This document shows positions 8,092 to 15,438 of a stretch of 58,239 bases of DNA, in pieces. The notes beneath the pieces are model-generated. The model had not been told where the DNA came from. It saw only the letters and a list, made by a program, of their open reading frames with translations, and searched no databases. The stretch is from the NCBI GenBank assembly GCA_900318995.1, contig ONMR01000019.1, positions 28,498-86,736 on the forward strand. Reading direction: 5' to 3'. The first letter of the stretch is position 1; every line of letters starts with the position of its first letter. Source of the stretch: an uncultured Prevotellaceae bacterium. Its GTDB lineage: Bacteria > Bacteroidota > Bacteroidia > Bacteroidales > Bacteroidaceae. A program made the position numbers and the translations under genes.

Positions 8092-8667
8092 TTACATAAA
8101 GTTGGGATTGATGTACACATCCGGATCCCAAGGCAGCAGGCACCCGTGCGATAGGTCTGCCGCATCCAAATCAGCCACCAGATGATACGTCTCTTTCAGG
8201 TAGTTGTACACCGCCACATAGAACGCCTTATGGTTAAACAGAGTCTTGTTGTTCACCACCCATTTGACGCCGTGCCCGGAGGGGCTCCCGAACATCAGCA
8301 CCGTCTCAAACATCTCCAGCCCCATAAGCAGCTCCCGCGTAGCCTTCACATCCACATGGTCAAAGTCCAGGCACACATACCCCGAAGGCTCCCGCAGCCC
8401 GTCATCACACTTCCTCTCATACACACCGCTGAATATCACTGATTCAAACTGGCTCTGCTTATACTTCTTAAAGGCCGCCGGGTCCATAATCTCCCTAAGC
8501 CGCTCCGTCTGGAACTTGGCCACACCATCCCTGATATAAATATACGCAGAGTAGGGGTCCATAACCCCGCAAGGCTCCGTAGTCCAAACACCCTTCCTAA
8601 GGAATGAGAACCTCTTAGGCTCCGGCTTCCAGAACTCTCTCTTCTTATTCTGCTTCAGCTCTTCCAT
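8092..8667 (-). CDS. VirE N-terminal domain (BT4734/BF3469-like) protein
   Basis: 191 residues from ATG 8667 (MEELKQNKKREFW), overlapping the end of the DUF3853 gene by 23 nt. The core (about 45-185) has the family pattern YVCLDFDHV, LMFGSPSGHGVKWVV and a terminal DPDVYINPN. That pattern suggests an archaeo-eukaryotic-primase-like fold acting with PriCT-2/DUF3987 partners. In many relatives these domains are fused in one protein; here they are two genes in different frames with clean boundaries. An alternative upstream ATG at 8718 would extend it inside the DUF3853 gene and is less likely. Confidence 0.8.
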   Translation of the reverse strand: MEELKQNKKREFWKPEPKRFSFLRKGVWTTEPCGVMDPYSAYIYIRDGVAKFQTERLREIMDPAAFKKYKQSQFESVIFSGVYERKCDDGLREPSGYVCLDFDHVDVKATRELLMGLEMFETVLMFGSPSGHGVKWVVNNKTLFNHKAFYVAVYNYLKETYHLVADLDAADLSHGCLLPWDPDVYINPNFM

Positions 8668-8959
8668 AGGTGCCCATCTTCTTGTTATACTTCCTCTGAC
8701 CAAACAACACATCGGCATACGTCAAATCCACCCTGATGATACGCCCGTTCTGCGTCACAGCCTCCCTCAGGGCATTATCCTTCAGTCCCTGTGCCGTAGT
8801 CTTGGACACGCCGTAACGCTCCATAATACATTTGATACCATGCCCATACTCGTGCGGAGCCTCCTTTGGAGTCACCTTATCATCCAGAACCGCACCAATC
8901 ACCTCCTTGAACTCACCAACGGTAAGTGATGCCATAATCCGGCTATTCTCTAAATCCAT
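8645..8959 (-). CDS. DUF3853-family small DNA-binding-type protein
   Basis: 104 residues starting MDLENSRIMASLTVGEF. The middle (about 38-75) reads GIKCIMERYGVSKTTAQGLKD, a helix-turn-helix-like arrangement, followed by a strand with GRIIRVDL, the layout of DUF3853. These accessory proteins sit next to integrases and VirE/primase genes in Bacteroides elements. An excisionase- or regulator-like role is inference. The 5' end faces the iteron-like repeat field (9055-9191), making that field a plausible target. Its 3' end overlaps the next gene by 23 nt. Confidence 0.65.
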   Translation of the reverse strand: MDLENSRIMASLTVGEFKEVIGAVLDDKVTPKEAPHEYGHGIKCIMERYGVSKTTAQGLKDNALREAVTQNGRIIRVDLTYADVLFGQRKYNKKMGTYGRAEAE

Positions 8960-9054
8960 TGTAATTTTTGTTTTAGTTAAACTTCAACTTGTCTCTCGCA
9001 AACACTCAGTAGGCCTAATCGTGTTGTCACGGCACAAAGTTGAACAACCAAAAC

Positions 9055-9191
9055 GGATAGAGCACGGTATATACCGCGATAGTAGATGCGATAGTAGAAT
9101 GGGATAGTAACAACCCCCTCCGTAAGGGGTTGTAGGGCAGTATGGATAGTAATGGTATAGTAGGCGGATAGTAATATCACCCCCTTACTAT
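9055..9191. repeat. Iteron-like GATAGTA repeat field with central hairpin
   Basis: The core ATAGTA occurs at 9079, 9091, 9104, 9146, 9157 and 9168. Related copies are GGATAG at 9055 and an inverted TACTAT at 9186. Spacings are 11-13 bp within each of two clusters, about one helical turn. Between the clusters is a 7-bp hairpin CAACCCC/GGGGTTG (9111-9117 with 9126-9132). The field fills the 248-bp gap between the 213-aa gene and the DUF3853 gene. It looks like a replication/transfer origin or an excisionase/regulator binding array of the element. Confidence 0.65.
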
Positions 9192-9207
9192 ACCATCATC
9201 ATACCAG

Positions 9208-9849
9208 TCAGTATGCGACGTATTCCGGGTATAGCATCTTGATCTTCTCATCCAGAGGCTTACCCATCCGGCCATAGAACGCCTTCGACAGACCGGCCAC
9301 GTTCCACAGCCTCTCAAAATACACCCACTTCTTATTGTCAGGGATTTCCAGGAGCCCGCTCAATACATGGGCCACCTGGCTAATAAAGGTCTTGCTAATG
9401 TCATGCCCCCAGCGTCCGTTCCTGCAGAACTCAGGAGACAGCCTGGCCAGCAGCTTCTTGGCCTTCTCGCTGCCAAACACCGCAGCAAGAGCATCATGGT
9501 CATTTGCCTGCAGCTCCACATTGGAGCTTTTCACAGTAAAGCACTGAGACTCCTCAAGGTCCCAGATAATCATCTCACACAGAGTCTTAAAAGCGCAGTC
9601 GCGGTCCCAATGCTCCGTGTAGTAATTAAAATCTTTGTCAACCAGATAATACCTGTAATGGGATAGGCACGCTCTAACAGCGGCAATACGGTTTCCTACC
9701 TCGTTAATCCTGGTAACAATAGTTCTCAAACTCTCGGCATTAAATCCAGCCGAAATCTTTTTCCAGTCCAGATCCCAAAGCAATTTGACTTCATGGTTGT
9801 TAATCTGCTTAATAACGACCTGCTGGACATCAAACTCGGATTCGTTCAT
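9208..9849 (-). CDS. Unknown 213-aa protein of the integrative element
   Basis: I do not recognise this family. It is 213 residues, soluble, mildly charged, without signal peptide or membrane helix. It starts MNESEFDVQQVV and ends in a Trp/Tyr-rich helix region (WVYFERLWNVAGLSKAFYGR). It lies between the integrase and the iteron-like field with its own -7 element and the 19-bp leader motif 42 nt before the ATG. Position suggests a regulator or replication accessory of the element. A cargo or defence function cannot be excluded. Confidence 0.7.
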   Translation of the reverse strand: MNESEFDVQQVVIKQINNHEVKLLWDLDWKKISAGFNAESLRTIVTRINEVGNRIAAVRACLSHYRYYLVDKDFNYYTEHWDRDCAFKTLCEMIIWDLEESQCFTVKSSNVELQANDHDALAAVFGSEKAKKLLARLSPEFCRNGRWGHDISKTFISQVAHVLSGLLEIPDNKKWVYFERLWNVAGLSKAFYGRMGKPLDEKIKMLYPEYVAY

Positions 9850-9890
9850 CTCTAAGCTTCAATAAGTGTAATGTAGATAGCAGTCTCATA

Positions 9891-9909
9891 TGTCGATAAT
9901 TTTAAGGTT
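9891..9909 (-). repeat. 19-bp leader motif, copy 2
   Basis: TGTCGATAATTTTAAGGTT on the plus strand, one mismatch from 6087-6105. On the minus strand it lies 48 bp after a TATATTTG -7 element and 42 nt before the ATG of the 213-aa gene. It is therefore in the 5' untranslated leader. Confidence 0.6.
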
Positions 9910-9957
9910 ATGCAAACGCAATTGTGAAATTTCAATTAATCCGGCCGCAAATATATC

Positions 9958-9965
9958 ACATCATA
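9958..9965 (-). promoter_or_regulatory. -7 element TATATTTG of the 213-aa gene
   Basis: A full TAnnTTTG match on the minus strand, about 110 bp upstream of the ATG. No clear -33 TTG is seen. Confidence 0.45.
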
Positions 9966-9991
9966 GAATTAAATGCTTTAGTTTAAAACCT

Positions 9992-10038
9992 AAAAAAGCA
10001 TAATAAAGCCCATTTAAGGACATTATTATGCCTTTTTT
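9992..10038 (-). terminator. Terminator after the integrase gene (bidirectional form)
   Basis: GCATAATAA (9998-10006) pairs with TTATTATGC (10023-10031). It is flanked by A6 on one side and T6 on the other, so it can work on either strand. It closes the integrase transcript (stop at 10057) and insulates it from the 213-aa gene promoter. Confidence 0.7.
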
Positions 10039-10056
10039 CGCGTTTCAGCACCAATC

Positions 10057-11499
10057 CTACTTAAAGTAGTCGTACTTCAGAACCAGTTTCTGGGCCACCT
10101 CCAGCTTATCCGCCCTGATGTATTTCTCCAGCGTAGCAACGCTCCTGTGACCCGTCACCTTCATGATATCATAGATAGGAATCCCGTCCAGGTACATAAG
10201 CGTAGCACCGGTCCTACGTGCTGTATGTGTGCAAATTAAGTCGCACTTCTTATAGTAGTTTTTATACACCTTGCCGCCCCGTGACTCCTTCACCTCAATC
10301 AGCTCATTGATCTTGGCCATTCGCCCAATCCTCTTGATGTAAGTGTTAATCTTCTCATCGCTGAGGTGGGGCAGTCCCTTTGGATATTTATCCAGAATAG
10401 CCCGGATTTTTGCATTACAAGGAATCTCCACCAGGCGCCCGGTCTTCTGCTGATGTATCGACACGTAAGTAATGGGAGTCCCGCCATTGTCAATTACCTT
10501 GATGTTCTCAGGCTTCAGGTTATTGTAGTCAGACACACGCTGAGCCAGCCAAACCCCAATCATAAAGATGTCCCTGGCCAGTTCCAGATTCTTACCGTCC
10601 TCCTCCTTGTTCAACTTAACAGCCTCCATAGCCTCCAGCTCAGCCTTGGTCAGATAGATAGCGTCAATATCCTGCACCTGCCCCTTGAACTCAATACTCT
10701 TATAAGCCGGATTAACCGGATACCCACGGCTCTCAGCCGCTCTGAGCACAGCCTTAAGCTGCTTGATGAACCTTCCAATAGTATTGTCAGAGTAATGCAA
10801 TTCCTCGCCCTTAGGTATCTTACGGCTGTTCTTATAATTGCGCTCAGTATCCTTAAACTTCACCGTACTGATGTCACGGTTCATCAGCCAAGTCTTATAC
10901 TTGCTGTAGCAATCCAAATCCACATCCTGGAAGTCATACACAATGCCCGTATCCTCCATAAACTCCTTAAAGTGCCCCAGAGCATTAGCCGTATTGAACT
11001 TAGATCCCCGTGAGTAAGACCGCCCATACTGAAGGGTAGTGCGCTTCTCCTCCTTAATATCCTTAATGTACTGATCAATAAACTTAGACAGCGTCATCTG
11101 CTTCTTCCGCCGCGCTGCCTCCTCACGTTCCAGCTTCTTTCTCTCAGCTGCCTCCTGGTTTTTACGCATCTCCTCAATCTCCTTGGCATGCAGTACAGAG
11201 TGGAGTATATCATTAAAGTTCTCCTTGCTCAGATTAAGGCCATACTCATCAATACGCTTGCGTATTTCATCAAGCTTATAGATACTCTCAGCAAACTCAG
11301 GATTCTTACGCAGATAGGACTCACGCGCATTCTGCGTCTTAAGTCCCTTATACGTTTCCCAATCCTTCTTTGAGATATGAAGCCCGGTTATGTACCGTCT
11401 CATACTCAATAACTCATGATTCTCATTGTTCTCCCGTCGGAGAATACGGACACGGATGGTCACAGCACCATCCTCCTTAAACAAGAAATTGGTTGGCAT
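10057..11499 (-). CDS. int: Tyrosine recombinase / integrase of an integrative element
   Basis: 480 residues with an N-terminal arm-binding region (~1-100), a charged helical linker (~105-135), a SAM-like core-binding domain (~138-260) and a catalytic domain (~285-470). All catalytic residues are present: R321 (AQRVSD), K352 (QQKTGR), H425 and R428 (HTARRTG), H451 (GHRS) and Y460 (EKYI). The architecture is that of Bacteroidetes integrases of conjugative/mobilisable elements and prophages. It is transcribed as a single gene from a promoter overlapped by tandem repeats (11526-11566) and ends in a terminator. The attachment sites could not be identified with certainty. Confidence 0.93.
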   Translation of the reverse strand: MPTNFLFKEDGAVTIRVRILRRENNENHELLSMRRYITGLHISKKDWETYKGLKTQNARESYLRKNPEFAESIYKLDEIRKRIDEYGLNLSKENFNDILHSVLHAKEIEEMRKNQEAAERKKLEREEAARRKKQMTLSKFIDQYIKDIKEEKRTTLQYGRSYSRGSKFNTANALGHFKEFMEDTGIVYDFQDVDLDCYSKYKTWLMNRDISTVKFKDTERNYKNSRKIPKGEELHYSDNTIGRFIKQLKAVLRAAESRGYPVNPAYKSIEFKGQVQDIDAIYLTKAELEAMEAVKLNKEEDGKNLELARDIFMIGVWLAQRVSDYNNLKPENIKVIDNGGTPITYVSIHQQKTGRLVEIPCNAKIRAILDKYPKGLPHLSDEKINTYIKRIGRMAKINELIEVKESRGGKVYKNYYKKCDLICTHTARRTGATLMYLDGIPIYDIMKVTGHRSVATLEKYIRADKLEVAQKLVLKYDYFK

Positions 11500-11525
11500 A
11501 CTATTGGTTAATTTGATTTACATCA

Positions 11526-11533
11526 CAAAGATA
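11526..11533 (-). promoter_or_regulatory. -7 element TATCTTTG of the integrase
   Basis: A full consensus match on the minus strand 27 bp upstream of the ATG at 11499. The -33 region falls in the tandem repeats at 11545-11566 and lacks a good TTG, so activity may depend on a protein bound to those repeats. Confidence 0.55.
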
Positions 11534-11544
11534 CGAATAAAACC

Positions 11545-11566
11545 AAATGTACCATAAATGTACCAT
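11545..11566. repeat. Perfect tandem 11-bp repeat in the integrase promoter
   Basis: AAATGTACCAT occurs twice back to back (11545-11555, 11556-11566). It covers the spacer/-33 zone of the integrase promoter and is spaced by one DNA helical turn. A likely operator or integrase/excisionase arm site. Confidence 0.6.
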
Positions 11567-11690
11567 AATTTCTTTTCCCCATTTTACTTCATTTAACTCC
11601 TCCGACCAATATATCCCTAATAATCAACAACATAAGCACAAACAAAACTCATCCAAATTCAAAAAACCTAATCCCGGCGGAATCACAAAA

Positions 11691-11758
11691 ATGTGCCTCA
11701 GAAGTATTTCTGGGGCACATTAATTTTTAAATATTCAAATTTGTGCCACTTTTGTGCC
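11691..11758. repeat. Long hairpin plus TGTGCC repeats upstream of the integrase
   Basis: A 13-bp stem with one G·T pair (11691-11703 with 11708-11720, 4-nt loop) has T-rich sequence on both sides and could terminate transcription either way. Its arms contain TGTGCC, which recurs in direct orientation at 11742-11747 and 11753-11758. This lies in the ~490-bp non-coding gap between the integrase and the RhuM-Fic gene. It may be part of the attachment region. Confidence 0.45.
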
Positions 11759-11851
11759 CCATTTTAAATTTTTTGTCACACAATTGAGGTTAAACTATCG
11801 TATTTTACAAGCCCTGCCATTTATCCATTTCATGTTTTGCCAGATGATGCA

Positions 11852-11889
11852 AAACGATGACGCATTATGATCGTTTCGCTTTGCGTCAT
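11852..11889 (+). promoter_or_regulatory. Interleaved inverted repeats, putative operator of rhuM-fic
   Basis: Two overlapping inverted repeats, AAACGAT/ATCGTTT (11852-11858 with 11870-11876) and ATGACGCA/TGCGTCAT (11857-11864 with 11882-11889), abut the -33 box at 11889. The placement suits autoregulation of a toxin-like gene. Confidence 0.5.
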
Positions 11890-11920
11890 TTGATACATTT
11901 GTTTGGATTTTTTATATTTG
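11889..11920 (+). promoter_or_regulatory. Promoter of the RhuM-Fic gene
   Basis: TTTG (11889-11892), exactly 20 bp, TATATTTG (11913-11920): a perfect Bacteroidota -33/-7 pair. The leader to the ATG at 11993 is about 65 nt. Confidence 0.75.
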
Positions 11921-11992
11921 CAACAGCCATGTGCTTGCAGTATTGAATTGTGATACCAAGACACTATTTACTAACATCAAAACTTTTTAATT

Positions 11993-12985
11993 ATGAAAAA
12001 CAAAGAGACAAATCAGATTGTAATTTATGAGACAGAGGACGGGCAGACTCAGATTGATGTCCGGCTGGATGGTGAAACTGTGTGGCTGACACAGTCTCAA
12101 ATGACTGAACTATTTCAAACCACAAAGCAGAATGTAAGTTTGCATGTTGGGAATGTATTCAAGGAAGGTGAACTGACTCAAGCATCAACAGTCAAGGAAT
12201 ACTTGACAGTTCAACAAGAAGGAAACAGGAAGGTATCTCGTAATGTCAAATATTACAATTTAGACGTTATAATATCGGTCGGCTATCGTGTAAAAAGCAA
12301 ACGTGGCACAGATTTTCGTATATGGGCGAGACAAATACTGAAGGATTATCTTGTTAAAGGTTATGCTGTAAATCAACGAATTCATAGAGAGCAGATAGGC
12401 GAGTTGCGCCAGCTTGTGGGTATGCTTGGTCGTGTGCATCGACACGAAGCGCTCAGTACAGAGGAGAGTGAGGCCCTGTTTGAGGTGGTGACAGACTACA
12501 CCTATGCGCTAGATACGCTCGATAATTATGATTATCAGCGTCTGACCATCGGCCAAACTACTAAAGAAGAGCCGTTCCATGCCACATACGAGAATGCCAT
12601 GGAGCAGATAATTCGTCTTAAGAACAGGTTTGGAGGTTCGGCTTTGTTTGGCAATGAGAAGGATGATTCGTTCAAGAGCAGTATAGGGCAGATATACCAG
12701 ACTTTTGGCGGACAAGAGCTATATCCCAGCGTGGAGGAGAAGGCCGCCATGTTGCTATATCTGGTTACAAAGAATCATTCTTTCAGCGACGGCAACAAAC
12801 GTATTGCAGCTACCTTGTTCTTGTGGTTTCTGAACAATAACAAGGTGTTATATAATCCCGACCATTCAAAACGTATTGCCGACAATACTCTGGTTGCCCT
12901 GACTCTGATGATTGCCGAAAGCCGTACAGAGGAGAAGGATATTATGGTAAAGGTCGTGGTGAACCTTATCAATAAGAATAACTAA
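11993..12985 (+). CDS. RhuM-family virulence protein fused to a Fic/Doc domain
   Basis: 330 residues. Residues ~8-125 match the RhuM domain (ETVWLTQSQMTELF, VKYYNLDVIISVGYRVKS, FRIWARQILKDYL). Residues ~190-320 form a Fic/Doc domain whose active-site loop is HSFSDGNKR (262-270). The loop has the Doc-type GNKR ending rather than the GNGR of AMP-transferring Fic enzymes, so kinase-like Doc activity on a translation factor is possible; this is family inference. No separate antitoxin gene is adjacent, so the RhuM part may contribute DNA binding or self-restraint. It has its own promoter and inverted-repeat operator. Such genes are frequent island cargo. Confidence 0.85.
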   Translation: MKNKETNQIVIYETEDGQTQIDVRLDGETVWLTQSQMTELFQTTKQNVSLHVGNVFKEGELTQASTVKEYLTVQQEGNRKVSRNVKYYNLDVIISVGYRVKSKRGTDFRIWARQILKDYLVKGYAVNQRIHREQIGELRQLVGMLGRVHRHEALSTEESEALFEVVTDYTYALDTLDNYDYQRLTIGQTTKEEPFHATYENAMEQIIRLKNRFGGSALFGNEKDDSFKSSIGQIYQTFGGQELYPSVEEKAAMLLYLVTKNHSFSDGNKRIAATLFLWFLNNNKVLYNPDHSKRIADNTLVALTLMIAESRTEEKDIMVKVVVNLINKNN

Positions 12986-13100
12986 TATACATCCGATGCA
13001 CAGCATCGGTTCCGTCCCGCAACCATCACCTTTCACGAAAGCTGATGATTACGGGGCGGTCTGATAATGGCCGCACCTCACTCAGGAACCTCACCGTCAT

Positions 13101-13194
13101 AAAAAAAGAACAGGGTAGCATCGCTGCCTCCCTGAACCCCGAAGTTCGATGTACAATAGGGTATGTAACAATCAATCTTCTCTCTCCTTGTTTG
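13101..13194 (-). ncRNA. Candidate ~94-nt small RNA, copy A
   Basis: A minus-strand -7 TATTTTTG (13201-13208) is followed by the 5' segment GCAAACAAGGAGAGAGAAG, shared with copy B at 16651-16747, then a variable middle. A terminal hairpin (13111-13134: 10-nt arms, one mismatch, GCGA tetraloop) follows and then T7. Promoter, length, 5' end and terminator type all match copy B. Conservation only at the two ends is the hallmark of a small RNA gene family rather than a protein. It diverges from the thioredoxin-like lipoprotein gene at 13280. The rest of 12986-13279 shows nothing else. Confidence 0.55.
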
Positions 13195-13200
13195 CAGTAG

Positions 13201-13208
13201 CAAAAATA
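13201..13208 (-). promoter_or_regulatory. -7 element of small RNA copy A
   Basis: TATTTTTG on the minus strand; no clear -33 TTTG, unlike copy B. The predicted start is about 7 nt downstream, near 13194. Confidence 0.5.
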
Positions 13209-13253
13209 CATCATTATCTTAAAAATATCACATCTAATCAGCCTTTTATTCCT

Positions 13254-13261
13254 TACCTTTG
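13254..13261 (+). promoter_or_regulatory. -7 element of the thioredoxin-like lipoprotein gene
   Basis: TACCTTTG fits TAnnTTTG and lies 18 bp before the ATG at 13280. It therefore excludes the in-frame TTG at 13259 as start. Confidence 0.5.
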
Positions 13262-13279
13262 CGTCAATCAATAAACCTA

Positions 13280-14935
13280 ATGAATTCCAATATGAAGAAA
13301 CGCCTGTTAATCCCAATCTACATCATCCTGTTCAGTTTGCTGATAGGTTGCATCAACCAGTCAAGTAGCACTAAAGCTCCCAAATTCAGCGCAGCAGAGC
13401 TGCAGCAGGCAGAACAGATACGCAACAACCTTTTCACCCCTGGCTCAGTAACAATACGCGGTACCATAAAAGGATACAACAGTAAACTCGGTGTCAAGAC
13501 CTACCAGTTGTACTATTGCAATTATTTTGATGATATACATAACTCAAAGACACTTGACATTGACTCTCTTGGTCACTTTGAGATATCATTTGATGTTCCC
13601 TTTACCATAGGCGGCTGCATAGTTGACAGCCGTGACAAATGGCATAATTTCATTGCCCAGGCAGGCGATACGCTGCTTGCCGAGTTCAGCTTGCTGGGAA
13701 ACTGTACTTTCTCCCTGTCTGATGGCCGCCCGTATCTTCTGGAACATATTGACCAGGTGTCCCGCAGCGGACTTAAGTTTGATAACAGCATGTTCCGTTA
13801 TGATGACTCCCACAACATAACTCAGGTAGTGGAGTATGCACGTCAGTGTATGGAGCAATGCCGTGAAATCCTTAACAATAATGCCCGTAAGTATCACTAT
13901 ACTGCCTTTGAATATCAGTATGAGAGCCTGATGGATGACATGGAGTTAATCACCTGCCTCCTTAGCTATCGCAATCAGGTGAGGGATATGGCAGACCAGC
14001 ATTACCTCCGTTTCGGTGCTTCTGATATGGACAGATACCATCAATTGGATTCCATCTCAAAAGCCTATCTCACCGATACTACATTTTACAGCCTCATGCG
14101 TGAATTCCCCTATAATGACACACTGATGCTGGCCATGCCTTACAAATGGGCCTTGTTCAACAGGTACAAGTATGATCCGGTTTATTATAGGGATTCTGTC
14201 TCAAGAGTGTGGAATAATGACCGTGTTATATACGCCAACACCAGCTGTGATGTGGATATCATCAACAGCGCATATTACCTTGCCAATGACAGCCGTCTCT
14301 TTAATTCCGATGAACCGTCATTGATGGGTAAGATATGCTTTATCCAGTGGATAGGTGATATTATCGAATTGTATGCCAGCATACTTAAAGATGAACCGTC
14401 AACTACGGCCGATGAGGTTATAGCACGCTACTTTACATCGGCCCGCAGCCAGATAAAAGACAAGCGCCTTGAATCAATGGCCGATGCCGTATATGAGCAA
14501 TTTAACCTGAGTCGCGTCCCCTACAAGGAACTGCCCGATTGCACCGGCAAGAGAGTCTTGCAGACCATCCTTGACAAATACCCCGGCAAGTATGTCTATC
14601 TGGACTTCTGGTCCACCACCTGCGGACCTTGTATCTCAGGGATCAAGAATACCTTCAATAACCGCCATTATATAATGACCCGGAAATATGATAATTTCGT
14701 TATGGTCTTTATAACCGATGATTCTCAAAGCCGATATGAACCGTTCCGCAAAGAGTGGCTTGAAGGTGCGGAATCATATCGTATATCAACCGATGATTAC
14801 AATGCCCTGAGCGGTCTCTTCAACTTCACGGCAATACCGCATCACGAGCTTATCACTCCCGATGGCCGTGCCCTGACCCGTGTTCCCGAAATGTTGGAAG
14901 TTGATCCCAATAACCCTGACCCCAACCAGAAGTAG
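13280..14935 (+). CDS. Lipoprotein with C-terminal thioredoxin-like (TlpA-type) domain
   Basis: 551 residues from ATG 13280; ATG 13292 is an equally good alternative. A signal peptide with lipobox LLIGC predicts export and lipidation. The large N-terminal ~400 residues have no family I recognise but include beta-rich segments like the DUF4369 type seen before TlpA domains. The last ~150 residues form a thioredoxin fold with the redox motif WSTTCGPC and a following cis-Pro region (FTAIPHHELI). The likely role is periplasmic thiol-disulfide exchange or peroxide-type redox chemistry. It is monocistronic, divergent from small RNA copy A. Confidence 0.8.
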   Translation: MNSNMKKRLLIPIYIILFSLLIGCINQSSSTKAPKFSAAELQQAEQIRNNLFTPGSVTIRGTIKGYNSKLGVKTYQLYYCNYFDDIHNSKTLDIDSLGHFEISFDVPFTIGGCIVDSRDKWHNFIAQAGDTLLAEFSLLGNCTFSLSDGRPYLLEHIDQVSRSGLKFDNSMFRYDDSHNITQVVEYARQCMEQCREILNNNARKYHYTAFEYQYESLMDDMELITCLLSYRNQVRDMADQHYLRFGASDMDRYHQLDSISKAYLTDTTFYSLMREFPYNDTLMLAMPYKWALFNRYKYDPVYYRDSVSRVWNNDRVIYANTSCDVDIINSAYYLANDSRLFNSDEPSLMGKICFIQWIGDIIELYASILKDEPSTTADEVIARYFTSARSQIKDKRLESMADAVYEQFNLSRVPYKELPDCTGKRVLQTILDKYPGKYVYLDFWSTTCGPCISGIKNTFNNRHYIMTRKYDNFVMVFITDDSQSRYEPFRKEWLEGAESYRISTDDYNALSGLFNFTAIPHHELITPDGRALTRVPEMLEVDPNNPDPNQK

Positions 14936-15110
14936 GGCAGATGTCTTCACGGCCGATATCCCTATATCGCGGGCTGGACAGTCTGTATCAGGAACCTTTC
15001 TGCAAATAGCAGCAGAGTTTTACTTACGGCCCCGCCCTATAGAGGTAGCAGCCAGCGACCCTCAGCCATCGGCCTCCGCATCCCGCCATCCGGCACGCAT
15101 AATCTTCCGT

Positions 15111-15189
15111 GCTACTATTGCAAATACCAGGGATAATCCCTTAATTTGCAAATACTAACCCTTTTCTAACAATTATGAGTACAAAAACC
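15111..15189 (+). repeat. 79-bp duplicated promoter-leader-start block, copy 1
   Basis: Identical to 18265-18343 except for one base. It contains TATTG (15116-15120), a 20-bp spacer with the palindrome GGGATAATCCC, a near-consensus -7 TTAATTTG (15141-15148), the leader and the first codons ATGAGTACAAAAACC of the gene at 15175. A further ~20 bp upstream is also similar, and a 14-bp CACGGCCGATATCC precedes both copies (14948-14961; 18232-18245). The rest of the 14936-15110 gap holds no gene. Confidence 0.85.
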
Positions 15190-15399
15190 AGATTTCCTAA
15201 AGGCCTTGTATGGTTCTATGTGGCTATTATTCTTACGTTTCTTTCCAACTATTTAATAATCACAGGTAAAGAGATGGGAAAATTCTTCCCAATTTCAGTC
15301 ATAGGTTTTATAATTCTTCTTGGCACAATTATCTTCATACCCAGAAAGATTTACGATCCTCAAGAGAATCAACAGGAGGAAGAGAGCAAGAAAGAGTAA
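15175..15399 (+). CDS. Small two-helix membrane protein
   Basis: 74 residues: MSTKTRF, a first transmembrane helix (about 10-28), a short loop, a second helix (about 38-56) and a charged tail rich in Glu, Gln and Lys. No family recognised. Its start codon and first five codons lie in the 79-bp block shared with the gene at 18329. It is 39 bp upstream of another small membrane protein gene and probably co-transcribed with it. Confidence 0.65.
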   Translation: MSTKTRFPKGLVWFYVAIILTFLSNYLIITGKEMGKFFPISVIGFIILLGTIIFIPRKIYDPQENQQEEESKKE

Positions 15400-15438
15400 G
15401 CTTATCAGAAATAACAACCATCATTCCATACTAACGTT

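Noticed and set aside
8054-8092. VirE-N and DUF3987 genes as one gene broken by a frameshift
   Set aside because: Both have natural termini (stop after DPDVYINPNFM, clean ATG after 38 nt) and split versions of this pair are plausible.
11788-11800. GGTTAAACTATCG as a third copy of the 19-bp motif or an attachment core
   Set aside because: It is only partial, has a one-base gap and lies in the opposite orientation to the other two copies. Likely chance in AT-rich sequence.
13026-13316. Peptides reading YFC(Y/H)CKQGERRL from both small RNA copies as a conserved small protein
   Set aside because: Similarity stops exactly where the nucleotide identity of the 5' RNA segment stops; downstream sequences and stops are unrelated.
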